A stretch of DNA of 64,000 nucleotides from Marivirga harenae (GTDB lineage Bacteria > Bacteroidota > Bacteroidia > Cytophagales > Cyclobacteriaceae): contig NZ_CP130565.1 of NCBI RefSeq assembly GCF_030534335.1, positions 4,237,501-4,301,500 on the forward strand, read 5' to 3'. The notes under the pieces are model-generated. The model was not told the origin of the DNA. It did no database searches and worked only from the letters and a program-made list of their open reading frames with translations. Position 1 is the first letter of the stretch. The number at the start of each line of letters is the position of its first letter. Below are positions 46,106-56,429 of this stretch, in pieces. Both the position numbers and the translations under genes were made by a program.

Positions 46106-46264
46106 GATGCAAAATTAAGTGGGATTTCGTCAGGATAAAATGCTTTGACCGAATAGTTGAAAAATATATTTTTAACTTATATTACATTTTGTTTAACCTT
46201 TTTTATTTTTAATTAAACAATATGCTTTACAAGGCGTTTCCTTTTTAAATAAAATATAAAAACT

Positions 46265-46459
46265 ATGAGCAAAACAGAAGAAACACAGAGCTGGCCAGAT
46301 TTAGCCATTGGGTTATACGATAAATTAACTGGCCGAAATGCAAAAATCAACTATGATTTTACTGATTTCAAAATCGGAGTGCCAAAAAAGGTCGGTTCAG
46401 AGGAAAAGACTGAATGGACCATGAACGGAAAATTAAGTATTACAACTGAATCGAAATGA
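46265..46459 (+). CDS. Small unknown protein (64 residues)
   Basis: Cytosolic by sequence: no signal or membrane segment. Contains AIGLYDKLTGRNAKINYDFTDF and GVPKKVGSEEKTEWTMNGKL; no family recognised. The stop overlaps the next start (ATGA, 46456-46459), so it is coupled to the 100-residue gene that follows. I rate it real because of the coupling, the regular codon use and the terminator after the pair. Confidence 0.6.
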   Translation: MSKTEETQSWPDLAIGLYDKLTGRNAKINYDFTDFKIGVPKKVGSEEKTEWTMNGKLSITTESK

Positions 46460-46758
46460 AAAAAATGCAAATAACAGCTGATGTGGAGCTGCAAAGTGTA
46501 AAAGGCAAAATTAATATTCATGGTACTACAAATGACTTGAATATTAATATCTCTTCTGCATCAGTTGTTATTTTTCCTCTGAAAACTTATCTTCTTTTTC
46601 GCAAATATATTATCCTGAGCAAATTTATTGATCAAAATATTGCTGTGATGATTGCTAACAAAAAAATTGTGTCTTTTGATAACGGAAAAATGGTATATTC
46701 TAGAAGGTGGTGGCTGTTTAAATTTCTGCTAACTGCACTTATTAAAAAAGGGATATAA
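46456..46758 (+). CDS. Small unknown protein (100 residues) coupled to the previous gene
   Basis: Starts ADVELQSVKGKINIHGTTNDLNINISSAS, a beta-rich, GIN-like short stretch, then a hydrophobic and basic C-terminal half with WWLFKFLLTALIKKG that could touch the membrane. No family recognised. Ends at a strong bidirectional terminator (46761). Confidence 0.6.
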   Translation: MKKMQITADVELQSVKGKINIHGTTNDLNINISSASVVIFPLKTYLLFRKYIILSKFIDQNIAVMIANKKIVSFDNGKMVYSRRWWLFKFLLTALIKKGI

Positions 46759-46760
46759 AA

Positions 46761-46800
46761 AAAGCTGCATCAACTCAAGGAAAATGCAGCTTTCTTTTTT
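46761..46800. terminator. Bidirectional terminator
   Basis: Arms AAAGCTGCAT / ATGCAGCTTT with a 13-base loop; T run on the right for the plus strand and A run on the left that gives T on the minus strand, so it ends both the small gene pair and the giant surface gene. Confidence 0.85.
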
Positions 46801-46814
46801 GTTAGCATTATAAG

Positions 46815-49800
46815 TTATTTAACCATCAATCTAACCTTCTTTCTTATATTACCTTGTCGCACATCTACAATGTAAATACCTGAATTTAGTTCTGTATCTA
46901 TCGGTAATGCATTATTGAAATCCGATGGACTATGAACTGCCTCATAGTGTCTTCTTCCTTGCATATCAAATATGGAGACCTGTACTTTTTGCTCTGCATG
47001 GAACCCAGATAATCTCAATTTAATATTTTGTGCTTGAGTTGGGTTTGGTACTGCAACTAAATCAGAATTCTGAACTCTGTTCACTTTTACCACCTCTGAA
47101 TATTCAAAAGCTCCATCATAATCTACTTGTCTTAATCGATAGAATCCATCACCAGCCAGAGGGGAATAGTCCTTGAAACTGTAATCAAGAACTTCTTTAG
47201 AATCACCACTTCCTTCAACAATACCTAGAACTTCAAAATCTTTACCATCAAATGAGCGCTGAATCTCAAAGAAATCATTATTCTTCTCAGAAGCAGTTTG
47301 CCATTTCAAATCAACCCTGTTTCCGTTATTCTCAGCTGTAAAGAAGGTTAATTCAACAGGTAATGAATTGTTATTTGCATCTCCTGCCCCAAAGGTCACA
47401 AAGTTTGTAGAAAAATCAAATCTTGTATTTGATGTTAGTTGCCCATTCGTTGCATTTCCTGATACACTGGATTGCCCCTGATTCTCCCACTGAGAAGAAA
47501 CACCATCTTTAAATCGAACTACTCTTAGTTCACTTAAAGATTGTGCAACGCTTGCCGAACCATCTGCAATATTACTGCTTGGGTCCCAATATATTTTTAC
47601 ATTTGCCATATTAGCACCGGCACTTGTTAATTCCCAATACTGATTAGCACTTACCACTGGATTAGCTCCAACAAGATTATTAGACAAAGTGGCAATTGCG
47701 GGGTTATCCTCTGGGCTTTCACTGAAGAAAGTTGCTGTCCAATCGTCTGTATTTTGAATATAACTTACTTCAATTAATCCGTATCTTCCACTTTGCCCTA
47801 CAGGAAAAGGATCAAATTCAGAAGCTGTGGAAGCATTTAAGTTTCTGATGAGAGGACCATTAACGTGACTAGAAGATTTAAAACCCGATAATACAGCAGT
47901 GTTTTGAATAATCAATGAATTATCGATATCAGTATCAATTAATCCATTTGTAAATTTAAGTTCACCGCTTACTTCTATATCATTATTGCTACCATCAATT
48001 ACTGACAGTCTTCCATTCGACTTATTGACTTCTAAAACATTGAATGCTTCAAGACCAGTAAACTGACCTGATATTGTTTGATTGCTAGTTCCATCCATCA
48101 CGATAGTAGCATCAGTAAACTCTGCATTGAAACTACTGCCGCCATTCTTAATGACATTACCTTTTACTCTCAGCTCTGAGTTATTAGCCATTTCAAAGTC
48201 ACCGCCAGTCAATTCTAAGTTCTCACATATGTTAACGCTTGTAGCATTAGACATCACCTTTTTACCATTACCGCTTAATATTAACCTTTTCAAATTGGTA
48301 AATCCTTCAGCTAAAACTGTAACATCATTTCCCACATCATTATTTTCGTATTCTAAGCCTCCGCCTATAGAACAATTTGCGTCTGGAAAGAAATCCTCGT
48401 AGTCACCAGCTGGAAACGAAGCATCATCAACTAGTTTCAAAGTACCACTACCCTCAATTGTTCCTAAATTATGTCCAAAAGTGCTATTGATTTCTAGAGT
48501 TGCATTTTCTTCGATTGTCACTTTTCTAAAACGTCTAAAATTATCATTCAAGACCAAGGTATAATTGCCTCTAACAACTAAATCTGGCGATTGACCTACA
48601 GAAGGGGCCGAACCTCCGTCAAAAGAAGCACCCGCATTTACATTTCCATCCGCAAAACCCGTCAGAGTTTCAAAAAGAGGCACAACATTTGGTATTGCAC
48701 TGCCGCACAACAACGCATCACTATTATCTCTAGTGATACCTGCTGTATATCGTCCCTCCAAAGTCTCACTCATTAATCCGCTGTACTCGTTGGATACGTC
48801 TGACTGAAAAGTAATTGAATTACCTACCTCATCAAATAGTTGTTCTGAATAAATCTTGTCCCAAGTATCGTCAACATTCAACAATCTTGCAGGTGCATAA
48901 TTCATTAAACCCAATCCCTCTGCATTATTTACAGACTCTAATGCATCGTTATGATACATAGTCAAGGAACCATCAAAATTTGTGATGTTTTGCGATTTTA
49001 CCAACCAGTAATACTGTAATACATTTTGTGTATCATCATAATCTGCACCTCCAGTACAAAGTTCATCGTCATCATCGGTTATACCATCTGAGAAATTATC
49101 AATAGGCTTAATTGTAATAAAACCATTTCCATCTACGTCAGATGCCGTAACTACTGCAGGGGTATAATTCAATAATCCTACAGGGTAAACAAAACTTCCA
49201 TTGAAGTTATCGGGATAGATTTTCCTTACCCCTTTGTCAATCAAACTAGTATTGACTGTAATCATATTATTGACATTGAAATCAGATACGGATGCGCCTC
49301 CAGCACCATTTTCAAAAATTGCATCCTCATCCATGATCAATAAGTTGGAACCAATATCGAACACGCCAGAAGCTAATACGACTTTATGATTGATTTCAAA
49401 ATCATTTTGCCCGGCTGTTACTTCAACTCCATTACTATTGTCAATTGTAATGGTTCCAAATGTACTCTGCCCACTAGAGGAACGAGCAATATTCTGAGTA
49501 GCTGAACCTTTGAAAACAATACCAGGCCCTGCAACAGCTGATTGGTGCTCTCCATCATGGATCAAATCACCTTCTAAATTCAACGCGCTAGTATTTGTAT
49601 TCAAGATTCCATTTAAGATTCTAAGATTATTTTCAACCGTCAACTCCTGCTCTATGGAAAGGTCCCCTGCTCCCGCTTTTTCAATATTCCATAAATCAAT
49701 TATCCCACTTCCCAAAATACTTTGAGTTGTAGGAGTGTTGAAGAATGTAGTTTGTTGATTCGTACCATTTCCTTGATTATTGAAAGTTCCATTTACTTCC

Positions 49801-50729
49801 ATGTTGTTAACAATGGTTAAATCTAGACCATTAGCGGAATAAGTACCGTTACTCTCAACTTCTAAATTATTAAGAATCAAAGGATTAATAAATGTTCTTG
49901 CATTCAAATTATTATTACCTGTGATCAATAGATTATTCAAAGGAACAGTTGCATTAATGCCAATTTGATTTTGACCAGCTGGGGTTGAGACTCCACCAAT
50001 GGTAATAGTTGAACCCGTAAAATCATAACTATCAGGATCTAACCTTAATGAAGCATTTGTAGCTGAACCATTTTGTCTCTCAATTATGAAATCCCCTGCA
50101 GTATGATTGAATTCACTTCCAGCATTTAAAACCTCAAAAACACCTCTATTTTGTTCAGGAGCAGTATTTATTCCAAATCGTGCAACTCCTCCACTTTGGG
50201 TATACTTTAGAACTCCGGAAGTAGAGAGTAAACCTCTTCTGACCTGAGAACCTACGTCTAAAGTTCCATCTGTAATGTCGATTTCTGCATTGCCCGAAAC
50301 AGAGTACTCAATAAAGTTATTTCCATTACCTGTACCAGAAGCCATGTCTAAAGTACCACCAGTAATCCGAAGTAATCCATCTAGAATTAAGCCCGTATCA
50401 TCTCCTTCAATCCGTACTATCCCCTGTCTTAATTCTAAGCCACCTGAACCCGATGATGATTCTGGATTAGATAAATTAGGAAGACTGAAATTTCCTCTGG
50501 CTTCGTCAGTTAAAGTAATATCAACATTAGGTTCATCTAAGATTAATAAGCCATTTACTATTTCAATAGGCTGTTGATTAATATCAGCAGGCAAAGGCAA
50601 ATTGAAATCTGACCGGAAAATAAAGCTAGAACTTAGATCACTGCCTTTATTTAATTCTATACTGTGGAAATTTGGAATTGCTCCTGATTGGTAATCGAAA
50701 GTGTTATTTCCCACTCCTCTCAAAGTAAG
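46815..50729 (-). CDS. C-terminal part of a giant T9SS-sorted surface protein
   Basis: Open frame continuing in register from the upstream frame, separated only by TAA at 50730-50732. An alternative start would be TTG 50723. The product is beta-helix/adhesin-like, with many repeats of the form N-G-T-x-x-x-x-G-x-L (IEGSGTLKLVDDASF, VNGPLIRNLNAST). The last 80 residues are a T9SS type A sorting domain (VAVPNPTQAQNIKLRLSGF ... GIYIVDVRQGNIRKKVRLMVK), which should direct it through the outer membrane for cleavage by PorU. Alone it has no signal peptide, so it would not be exported. Confidence 0.8.
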   Translation of the reverse strand, partial: LTLRGVGNNTFDYQSGAIPNFHSIELNKGSDLSSSFIFRSDFNLPLPADINQQPIEIVNGLLILDEPNVDITLTDEARGNFSLPNLSNPESSSGSGGLELRQGIVRIEGDDTGLILDGLLRITGGTLDMASGTGNGNNFIEYSVSGNAEIDITDGTLDVGSQVRRGLLSTSGVLKYTQSGGVARFGINTAPEQNRGVFEVLNAGSEFNHTAGDFIIERQNGSATNASLRLDPDSYDFTGSTITIGGVSTPAGQNQIGINATVPLNNLLITGNNNLNARTFINPLILNNLEVESNGTYSANGLDLTIVNNMEVNGTFNNQGNGTNQQTTFFNTPTTQSILGSGIIDLWNIEKAGAGDLSIEQELTVENNLRILNGILNTNTSALNLEGDLIHDGEHQSAVAGPGIVFKGSATQNIARSSSGQSTFGTITIDNSNGVEVTAGQNDFEINHKVVLASGVFDIGSNLLIMDEDAIFENGAGGASVSDFNVNNMITVNTSLIDKGVRKIYPDNFNGSFVYPVGLLNYTPAVVTASDVDGNGFITIKPIDNFSDGITDDDDELCTGGADYDDTQNVLQYYWLVKSQNITNFDGSLTMYHNDALESVNNAEGLGLMNYAPARLLNVDDTWDKIYSEQLFDEVGNSITFQSDVSNEYSGLMSETLEGRYTAGITRDNSDALLCGSAIPNVVPLFETLTGFADGNVNAGASFDGGSAPSVGQSPDLVVRGNYTLVLNDNFRRFRKVTIEENATLEINSTFGHNLGTIEGSGTLKLVDDASFPAGDYEDFFPDANCSIGGGLEYENNDVGNDVTVLAEGFTNLKRLILSGNGKKVMSNATSVNICENLELTGGDFEMANNSELRVKGNVIKNGGSSFNAEFTDATIVMDGTSNQTISGQFTGLEAFNVLEVNKSNGRLSVIDGSNNDIEVSGELKFTNGLIDTDIDNSLIIQNTAVLSGFKSSSHVNGPLIRNLNASTASEFDPFPVGQSGRYGLIEVSYIQNTDDWTATFFSESPEDNPAIATLSNNLVGANPVVSANQYWELTSAGANMANVKIYWDPSSNIADGSASVAQSLSELRVVRFKDGVSSQWENQGQSSVSGNATNGQLTSNTRFDFSTNFVTFGAGDANNNSLPVELTFFTAENNGNRVDLKWQTASEKNNDFFEIQRSFDGKDFEVLGIVEGSGDSKEVLDYSFKDYSPLAGDGFYRLRQVDYDGAFEYSEVVKVNRVQNSDLVAVPNPTQAQNIKLRLSGFHAEQKVQVSIFDMQGRRHYEAVHSPSDFNNALPIDTELNSGIYIVDVRQGNIRKKVRLMVK

Positions 50730-53700
50730 TTATACAAAATCTTGATTTCCATTTGTATAAAGCTGCAATCCACCTCCACCATTATTATCTTGGTAAATAT
50801 CGCCATGCACAATTAGGTTACTTTGATTAATTGTGGCATCTGGATTTTCCACTCTAATCAATGCATTATCGTTCTCTAGCCTCAAATCACCCAGAACTTC
50901 TACGGTTCTAGATGCATTATTTGGAAAATCAATTCTACCATTTCCACCGCTGTCGTTACCGCTTACATTACTTCTGAAAATTCTTAGATTATTTTCTACA
51001 GTTATATCGCCCGTAGCGCCAGAGCTCAATCTCAAATTAACATCACCTAATAGCTCAAAATCTTGCTTGACAGTCACATTTGTAGATATCTCAAAATCTC
51101 TATCTGCAGCACCCCATCCATTGCCTGCAATAAGAAGATTCGGTACTTCAGGAGGTATATTATTGTAAACAAATCCATCTTGAGTACTTTCATAAACAAA
51201 ATATGAAGAGTCTTGATTTACAAAATCACCCAAATCAACTCCTGAAAAATCTGGATCTGCCTGACTACCACCAGCTGAACGGATCCAAAACATTCCTTCT
51301 CCTTTTACAGGACCTCCATTGATACCTCCTCCTGCTATATTGATGTTCAAAGTGGGCCGGAATTGGAAATTACGAGCATACACACGTCCTGTTGGATTTC
51401 CGTCATTTGCATCCAGCATTTGATTAAATACCAATTCTGCAAAATTTACTACTATATTGTCTGCCGTGATTCCATGCGGCTCACCGTCATTACCCGGCGA
51501 CCCAAATGGAACCCAACCGATTACTGCGACATCGCCAGCTTGCGGAAAATCACCAGCTGCCGGCTGTCTTGAGTCATGGAACTCATAGCTGTCTACTGTA
51601 GAATTACCATCAATATCATTTGGAGCAAAGGTCCAATTATTTCCATTATTCCACTTAATTGGAAAACCGTTTCCAGATATTCTTGTGTAGAAAATATCGG
51701 GAGCGCCAACAAACCTCCCTGAAACACCTGCTGTGTAGTTCGCTCCTACTAATTCAAAGCCAGAAAAGTCATTTTGATCAAATTCAGCTGTTGTGCTTGA
51801 TCCATTAAAATGAATGATCCTAGTTCTATTATCTTCATTGGCACTTTGATTACCACCATAAGTAGAAGTAATGATATCGTTTAAGTCCTCCGCTGGGTCT
51901 GATTCAAAAACCCGAGTATATGGGTTTCCATCCAGAACATAGCCAGGGACATAATTGTCCTCATCAGATGAAGCGTAATTTGATGGTCTATCTAGACCAG
52001 GAACAACAGCACCAGAGCCTCTGTAATAAAATCTAAAGGCAACTGTTGGTAAATCAGTGAATCCATCATGTCGAACTCTCCAATAATGTTGCAATATTTC
52101 ACCGCCACCTAAATCAGATGTTTCCAACTCACCACTTACCACATTAATTCGAACATAACCATCATCTGAAAAGTCCTTTACTTTCATTTGAGCCGGTCTA
52201 GTGTAAACAGTAGTTCCACCGTCTGTTGTAAAACCAACTGGAAAAGATATAGGTGAGATATTATTTAATCTGCTTTCTTCTGTTTCTGGAATGGTATTGC
52301 CATTCACTTTCAATCTTAAACCACCGTCACTTGCATTACCATCAGTAAACACCAATATATTTGCAACAACATCACTGTTGTTTATATTGATTAAACTGTT
52401 AGTAGATACATTTCCGTTAAAAAAGTTTCCTCCTCCATTGTTTATATTCCAAATTTCATCAATTGTAAGGGTATGGTTTTTAATATAAATTCGACCGTTC
52501 CAATACTCCATTCTTTCGATTGTAACATCACTATTGAGCTCAGCAATAGTCGCTGCTCCCACATTAAACCTAATATTGCCAAAAACTGCACCGTCTTCGG
52601 TTTCTATAACTAGCGGTGGATCTTCCCTAAATCTAATTTGAGCAACGTCTGGTGTACCACCTGCTTCGGGATAACTTCCAGAAGCAAAATAGGTACCCAT
52701 TCTATCGTAATTAAGGATATTACCCCAAATCCTAATGGTGAAAATATTCTGATCCAAGGTTCCCGATCTAACCTCTCCGTTTCCATTAATGTCGAATCTA
52801 ATAGCACCATTTCCTCCTGCTCTGGCAATACCTCTTAATTCATTTCCAGAATTCCTGTCTAAGACCAAATTCCCCAATTCTAAGCGGGGAGATGTTGATC
52901 CACCCCAATATATAGTGTCAATTGATGAGGTTCCAATCGTTTGGTTAAAATAAGTACTATTTACTTCTGTTGGTTGGTCTCCCAAATTATCATAAGGGTC
53001 CACGCCTCCAAAAACCGAATTATATGCTGACCATCGGCCCACATAAAAACTTCCACCAACATAAACATCATTCACGTTTGCAGAAGAAGTAACTGCTGCA
53101 AAAGTAGTAGGGAAATTGCCGAATGGATTATTATAGAATTGATCGTTGTAACCTCTGACAATCAAATCTTCTAGAACTCTAAGTGGTTCACCTGATAGGG
53201 TTCTGGCATTTCCTCCATCTCCACTGGTGCCTTCATTAAGCGTGATTTCTGACACACCCGCTCCAGAACTAGCCATAATTACTCTATAGAATGGCGCTCT
53301 AGTAGAGATTTTAGCCTCATTACCGTTGGTAGATATCAAATTAACTGTTCCACCAGTCACATTAATATTTCCCGGATCACTATTGATAAATACTAACCCT
53401 CTATTAGTGGCGTCACTGATATTAAGTTCGCCTCCTGTCATTATAAAAGCATTGTCTGTATATGTCAAGGATAATGTATAGTAGTTATTGGAAGGGTTCA
53501 CTCCTGCTGTCGTACCGATATTGACAGTCCCACCATTTATCTCCATACCTCCTACGTTATCAGAACCGTTTACCGAAGTCCTAAACTGCGGAATATTTAC
53601 AATACCTCCATTAACCTTTAATGTCCCGGCTTCTCTAGAAGTAATACCGCTTGAACTTTCTACTTGAAAAGTACCTGCATTAACTTCTATTGTCCCATAA

Positions 53701-56093
53701 GGGGTAACCGCATTGCCTCCAGTTTTCCTAGCAAAGCCACCATCTAATAGAAGTTTTGCATTGGTACCGACTGAGTAATTTCCTGTGTTATTTAATGGAT
53801 CAACATTTATATTTGTTCCTAAAACGGCTGTGCCCGTTATTAATCCAAATGCATTTTGATTATCATTTGGAGCATTGACATCACCACCAATATTTTGATT
53901 TGCCCTACCTGTCAATACGAAGTTGGAAGCTTGACTTGCAGTGAAAGTAGCTGAATATGCAGGATCTCCTTTATCGATAATTACTCTTAAGAAGTAGGTG
54001 GGACCATTAGCTCTTATCGTCTGATTCCTATTTTCAGATATCAAAAATACATCTGTAATTCCGTCTGGAGGATCGATTCCAACAGTTTGAGTGGTTCGCT
54101 GTGAGAATCGCACATCCCCTTCATTAGTAAAGTCCCCATACAAATTGAAATTATGACGCACATTTTGAGTAGATGTTCGAATTCTACCGTTTTGGGTACT
54201 TCCATTATTTTGAACCAAGACATCACCAAAAACTGTGAAGTCCCTGGCAGTAGCAGTATTATCTCCAAACTGCCAACTTCCCTTTCTGATAGTAAAATCT
54301 CCATTTAATGTTAAGTCAGCACCTAATATTGCGAGGTCTGTAGGATTTGTTAGATCAACTCTCAAATCTTTCAATGTTAAATCTTGATCAAATTCGAGTC
54401 CTGTACCACTTACCAATAATAGTCCACCATTCAATTCATTAGCAAAACCATTTGAGCCTGTGGTACTTCCTAAAGGGAAATTTGAAACTCCAGAATTACC
54501 TTGAATACTTATCGTTCCTTTCCCGTTGATGACATTAAAATTATGTCCAGTCGTATTATTTAGGTTGATTCTACCATCAACTCTTAAGCTTGCAATCTCA
54601 ATGTCATTAGTTCCAGTTTGTATATTTACAGTTCTACCATTTCTGATCACAACATTATCCTCATCAGCAGGGATGTCACCCCCAGGATTATTAGGGGCGG
54701 GAGCAATACCAGCGTCTAAAGTCCATGTATTAGGATCATTCCAGTTTCCGTTCCGAAGGACATACCATGTTCTGCTGATCAACTGATCACCTTGACCTAC
54801 GGTATAATATCCAGATTTAATTCTGTTTCCTGGTACAGATATGACTAGTTGATCACCATTCTCTACTCCGTAGCTGTTAGCAAAAACTCTTTCATAATTT
54901 CCGCTGATTCCTGACCTATACAGTAACACATAATTGGAAGGGCTCCCCAATGTAAACCCTGCATCTCCAAAATCAAAAATTAAGTCCATATCGGACTCAC
55001 CGTTGTCGATTACATTATTTTGGCTGTTTTCTAGATAAAAATCCTTACCCCAACGTGATGTGATATTAGCTCCCAAATCTGTAACAACGCCTTCTGAATG
55101 CGCCACTGCATCATTATGTCCTACAGCGAAAAACTCTAAGTTAGTATCTAGTCCTCCATTTATTTCTCTTATCTGAAAGGCATCTGAAAAGCCAGATTCA
55201 GATCTTTTAGACGTACCATCTGTAGTACCTATTGCTCTAAAATCGTTGAAGTAATTCGAAGTAAAATTCGCGAACTCCCCAAAAATATCGTTGGTAACAT
55301 TTAAAGAATACTTTTCGGCTAAGTAGTTTTCGACAATTAATCTTTCAGCACCATTTAAGGCATCTCTGAAAATAATGATTTCTGCAATGTCCCCAGTAAA
55401 GTTTCTAGTATCGCTTGTATTGAAATTCCCTAGGAACAAATCAGAGTTTTCATTATTTAATAGATTAGAAGCTCCCGTTTGAACTCCACCATCTGCAGTA
55501 TTCACAAAATTACTAATTGACTGCACTGACCCATTAAAAACTGAGCTGATAACAAGGTTATCATCAGCTGATATAGTGGAATTTTCACTATCAACTCCCC
55601 CATCGCCATCAAATCTAGCCTCAAAACCACCGCTGGTAGTAAAGAACACATATGACTGTTCATTTCCATTGGAAACCCTTTTACTTAATATACCTTCTGT
55701 CCCTATTGAAGAAGGTGTTCTGAATACAAAAAATGCTGTCAGACCATCTGTGTCATCAAGGAGATCATCATCTCCAATTGTTAGATAGCCACCTGATGCA
55801 CCAAAATTGATTGAAGGAAAACCATTTAGATTAGCATTAGATGCCGTATAATCAGCTTGCAGTCCTGGTGTTGATTGGCTTGCATCCAGGTTATTTCCAG
55901 ATTGATCTGCCCAAGCTGATACTTTGCCTGCTGATTGACTTATTCCAATGTCAGATCTTAGCCACAGAACATTTTGAGGACCTGATGATCCATCGCCAGT
56001 TCCAACTCCAGCAGGTCCTACTACCTGGCTTTTTACTGAGTGAAGGGACGCAACGATTGAAATAAATGTTAATAGTAAGTAGAATCTGTTCAT
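50730..56093 (-). CDS. N-terminal part of the giant surface protein (LamG-like and beta-helix)
   Basis: 1787 residues with signal peptide (FISIVASLHSVKSQ). Residues about 40-265 form a concanavalin A/LamG-like lectin domain (LWLRSDIGISQSAGKVSAWADQSGNNLDA ... ITFGDIAEIIIFRDAL), then a DUF8202-like segment (about 270-440) and from about 445 a G8-like start (NGNWNDPNTW) of a long right-handed beta-helix to the stop. It ends at TAA 50730; without this stop the frame runs on through the sorting domain, for about 3,090 residues. The truncated product would reach the periplasm but lack a T9SS sorting signal. A -7-like box TATATTTG is at 56123-56130. Confidence 0.85.
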   Translation of the reverse strand: MNRFYLLLTFISIVASLHSVKSQVVGPAGVGTGDGSSGPQNVLWLRSDIGISQSAGKVSAWADQSGNNLDASQSTPGLQADYTASNANLNGFPSINFGASGGYLTIGDDDLLDDTDGLTAFFVFRTPSSIGTEGILSKRVSNGNEQSYVFFTTSGGFEARFDGDGGVDSENSTISADDNLVISSVFNGSVQSISNFVNTADGGVQTGASNLLNNENSDLFLGNFNTSDTRNFTGDIAEIIIFRDALNGAERLIVENYLAEKYSLNVTNDIFGEFANFTSNYFNDFRAIGTTDGTSKRSESGFSDAFQIREINGGLDTNLEFFAVGHNDAVAHSEGVVTDLGANITSRWGKDFYLENSQNNVIDNGESDMDLIFDFGDAGFTLGSPSNYVLLYRSGISGNYERVFANSYGVENGDQLVISVPGNRIKSGYYTVGQGDQLISRTWYVLRNGNWNDPNTWTLDAGIAPAPNNPGGDIPADEDNVVIRNGRTVNIQTGTNDIEIASLRVDGRINLNNTTGHNFNVINGKGTISIQGNSGVSNFPLGSTTGSNGFANELNGGLLLVSGTGLEFDQDLTLKDLRVDLTNPTDLAILGADLTLNGDFTIRKGSWQFGDNTATARDFTVFGDVLVQNNGSTQNGRIRTSTQNVRHNFNLYGDFTNEGDVRFSQRTTQTVGIDPPDGITDVFLISENRNQTIRANGPTYFLRVIIDKGDPAYSATFTASQASNFVLTGRANQNIGGDVNAPNDNQNAFGLITGTAVLGTNINVDPLNNTGNYSVGTNAKLLLDGGFARKTGGNAVTPYGTIEVNAGTFQVESSSGITSREAGTLKVNGGIVNIPQFRTSVNGSDNVGGMEINGGTVNIGTTAGVNPSNNYYTLSLTYTDNAFIMTGGELNISDATNRGLVFINSDPGNINVTGGTVNLISTNGNEAKISTRAPFYRVIMASSGAGVSEITLNEGTSGDGGNARTLSGEPLRVLEDLIVRGYNDQFYNNPFGNFPTTFAAVTSSANVNDVYVGGSFYVGRWSAYNSVFGGVDPYDNLGDQPTEVNSTYFNQTIGTSSIDTIYWGGSTSPRLELGNLVLDRNSGNELRGIARAGGNGAIRFDINGNGEVRSGTLDQNIFTIRIWGNILNYDRMGTYFASGSYPEAGGTPDVAQIRFREDPPLVIETEDGAVFGNIRFNVGAATIAELNSDVTIERMEYWNGRIYIKNHTLTIDEIWNINNGGGNFFNGNVSTNSLININNSDVVANILVFTDGNASDGGLRLKVNGNTIPETEESRLNNISPISFPVGFTTDGGTTVYTRPAQMKVKDFSDDGYVRINVVSGELETSDLGGGEILQHYWRVRHDGFTDLPTVAFRFYYRGSGAVVPGLDRPSNYASSDEDNYVPGYVLDGNPYTRVFESDPAEDLNDIITSTYGGNQSANEDNRTRIIHFNGSSTTAEFDQNDFSGFELVGANYTAGVSGRFVGAPDIFYTRISGNGFPIKWNNGNNWTFAPNDIDGNSTVDSYEFHDSRQPAAGDFPQAGDVAVIGWVPFGSPGNDGEPHGITADNIVVNFAELVFNQMLDANDGNPTGRVYARNFQFRPTLNINIAGGGINGGPVKGEGMFWIRSAGGSQADPDFSGVDLGDFVNQDSSYFVYESTQDGFVYNNIPPEVPNLLIAGNGWGAADRDFEISTNVTVKQDFELLGDVNLRLSSGATGDITVENNLRIFRSNVSGNDSGGNGRIDFPNNASRTVEVLGDLRLENDNALIRVENPDATINQSNLIVHGDIYQDNNGGGGLQLYTNGNQDFV

Positions 56094-56429
56094 AATGGTT
56101 CAAATTTCATGTAAGCTAATTGCAAATATACTATCCAAATATCAAAATAAAGTAATTTTATGGACATTAGTTGCGTTTAATCGTCAAGATTTACAAAAAA
56201 AACGACCAAGCTATATTTTTTGCGGTTGTAGACGAAAATGAAAAAATTTAAAAGTTTTGTAAATATTTAGAAAACAAAACCTTACACTTACCATTTTTTA
56301 AGAATGCACTGCTGCACTTGATGATGAAAATAGTGATATTTATTTTCGTTTATATACACTATTTAAGAAATTTAATAATTGCTCAGCAAGCTTAAAAAAC
56401 ATTCAAAGGGATGTACTTTTAACAAAGAA
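56094..56429. other. Intergenic region upstream of the giant gene (336 bases)
   Basis: AT-rich, no ORF of note. Contains the probable promoter of the giant gene at its left end; the rest lies downstream of the TonB receptor gene, which is on the same strand. Confidence 0.5.
56123..56130 (-). promoter_or_regulatory. Probable -7 promoter box of the giant surface gene
   Basis: Minus-strand TATATTTG matches the Bacteroidota -7 consensus TAnnTTTG and lies 30 bases before the ATG (56093). A clear -33 TTTG at the usual spacing is not seen. Confidence 0.45.
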
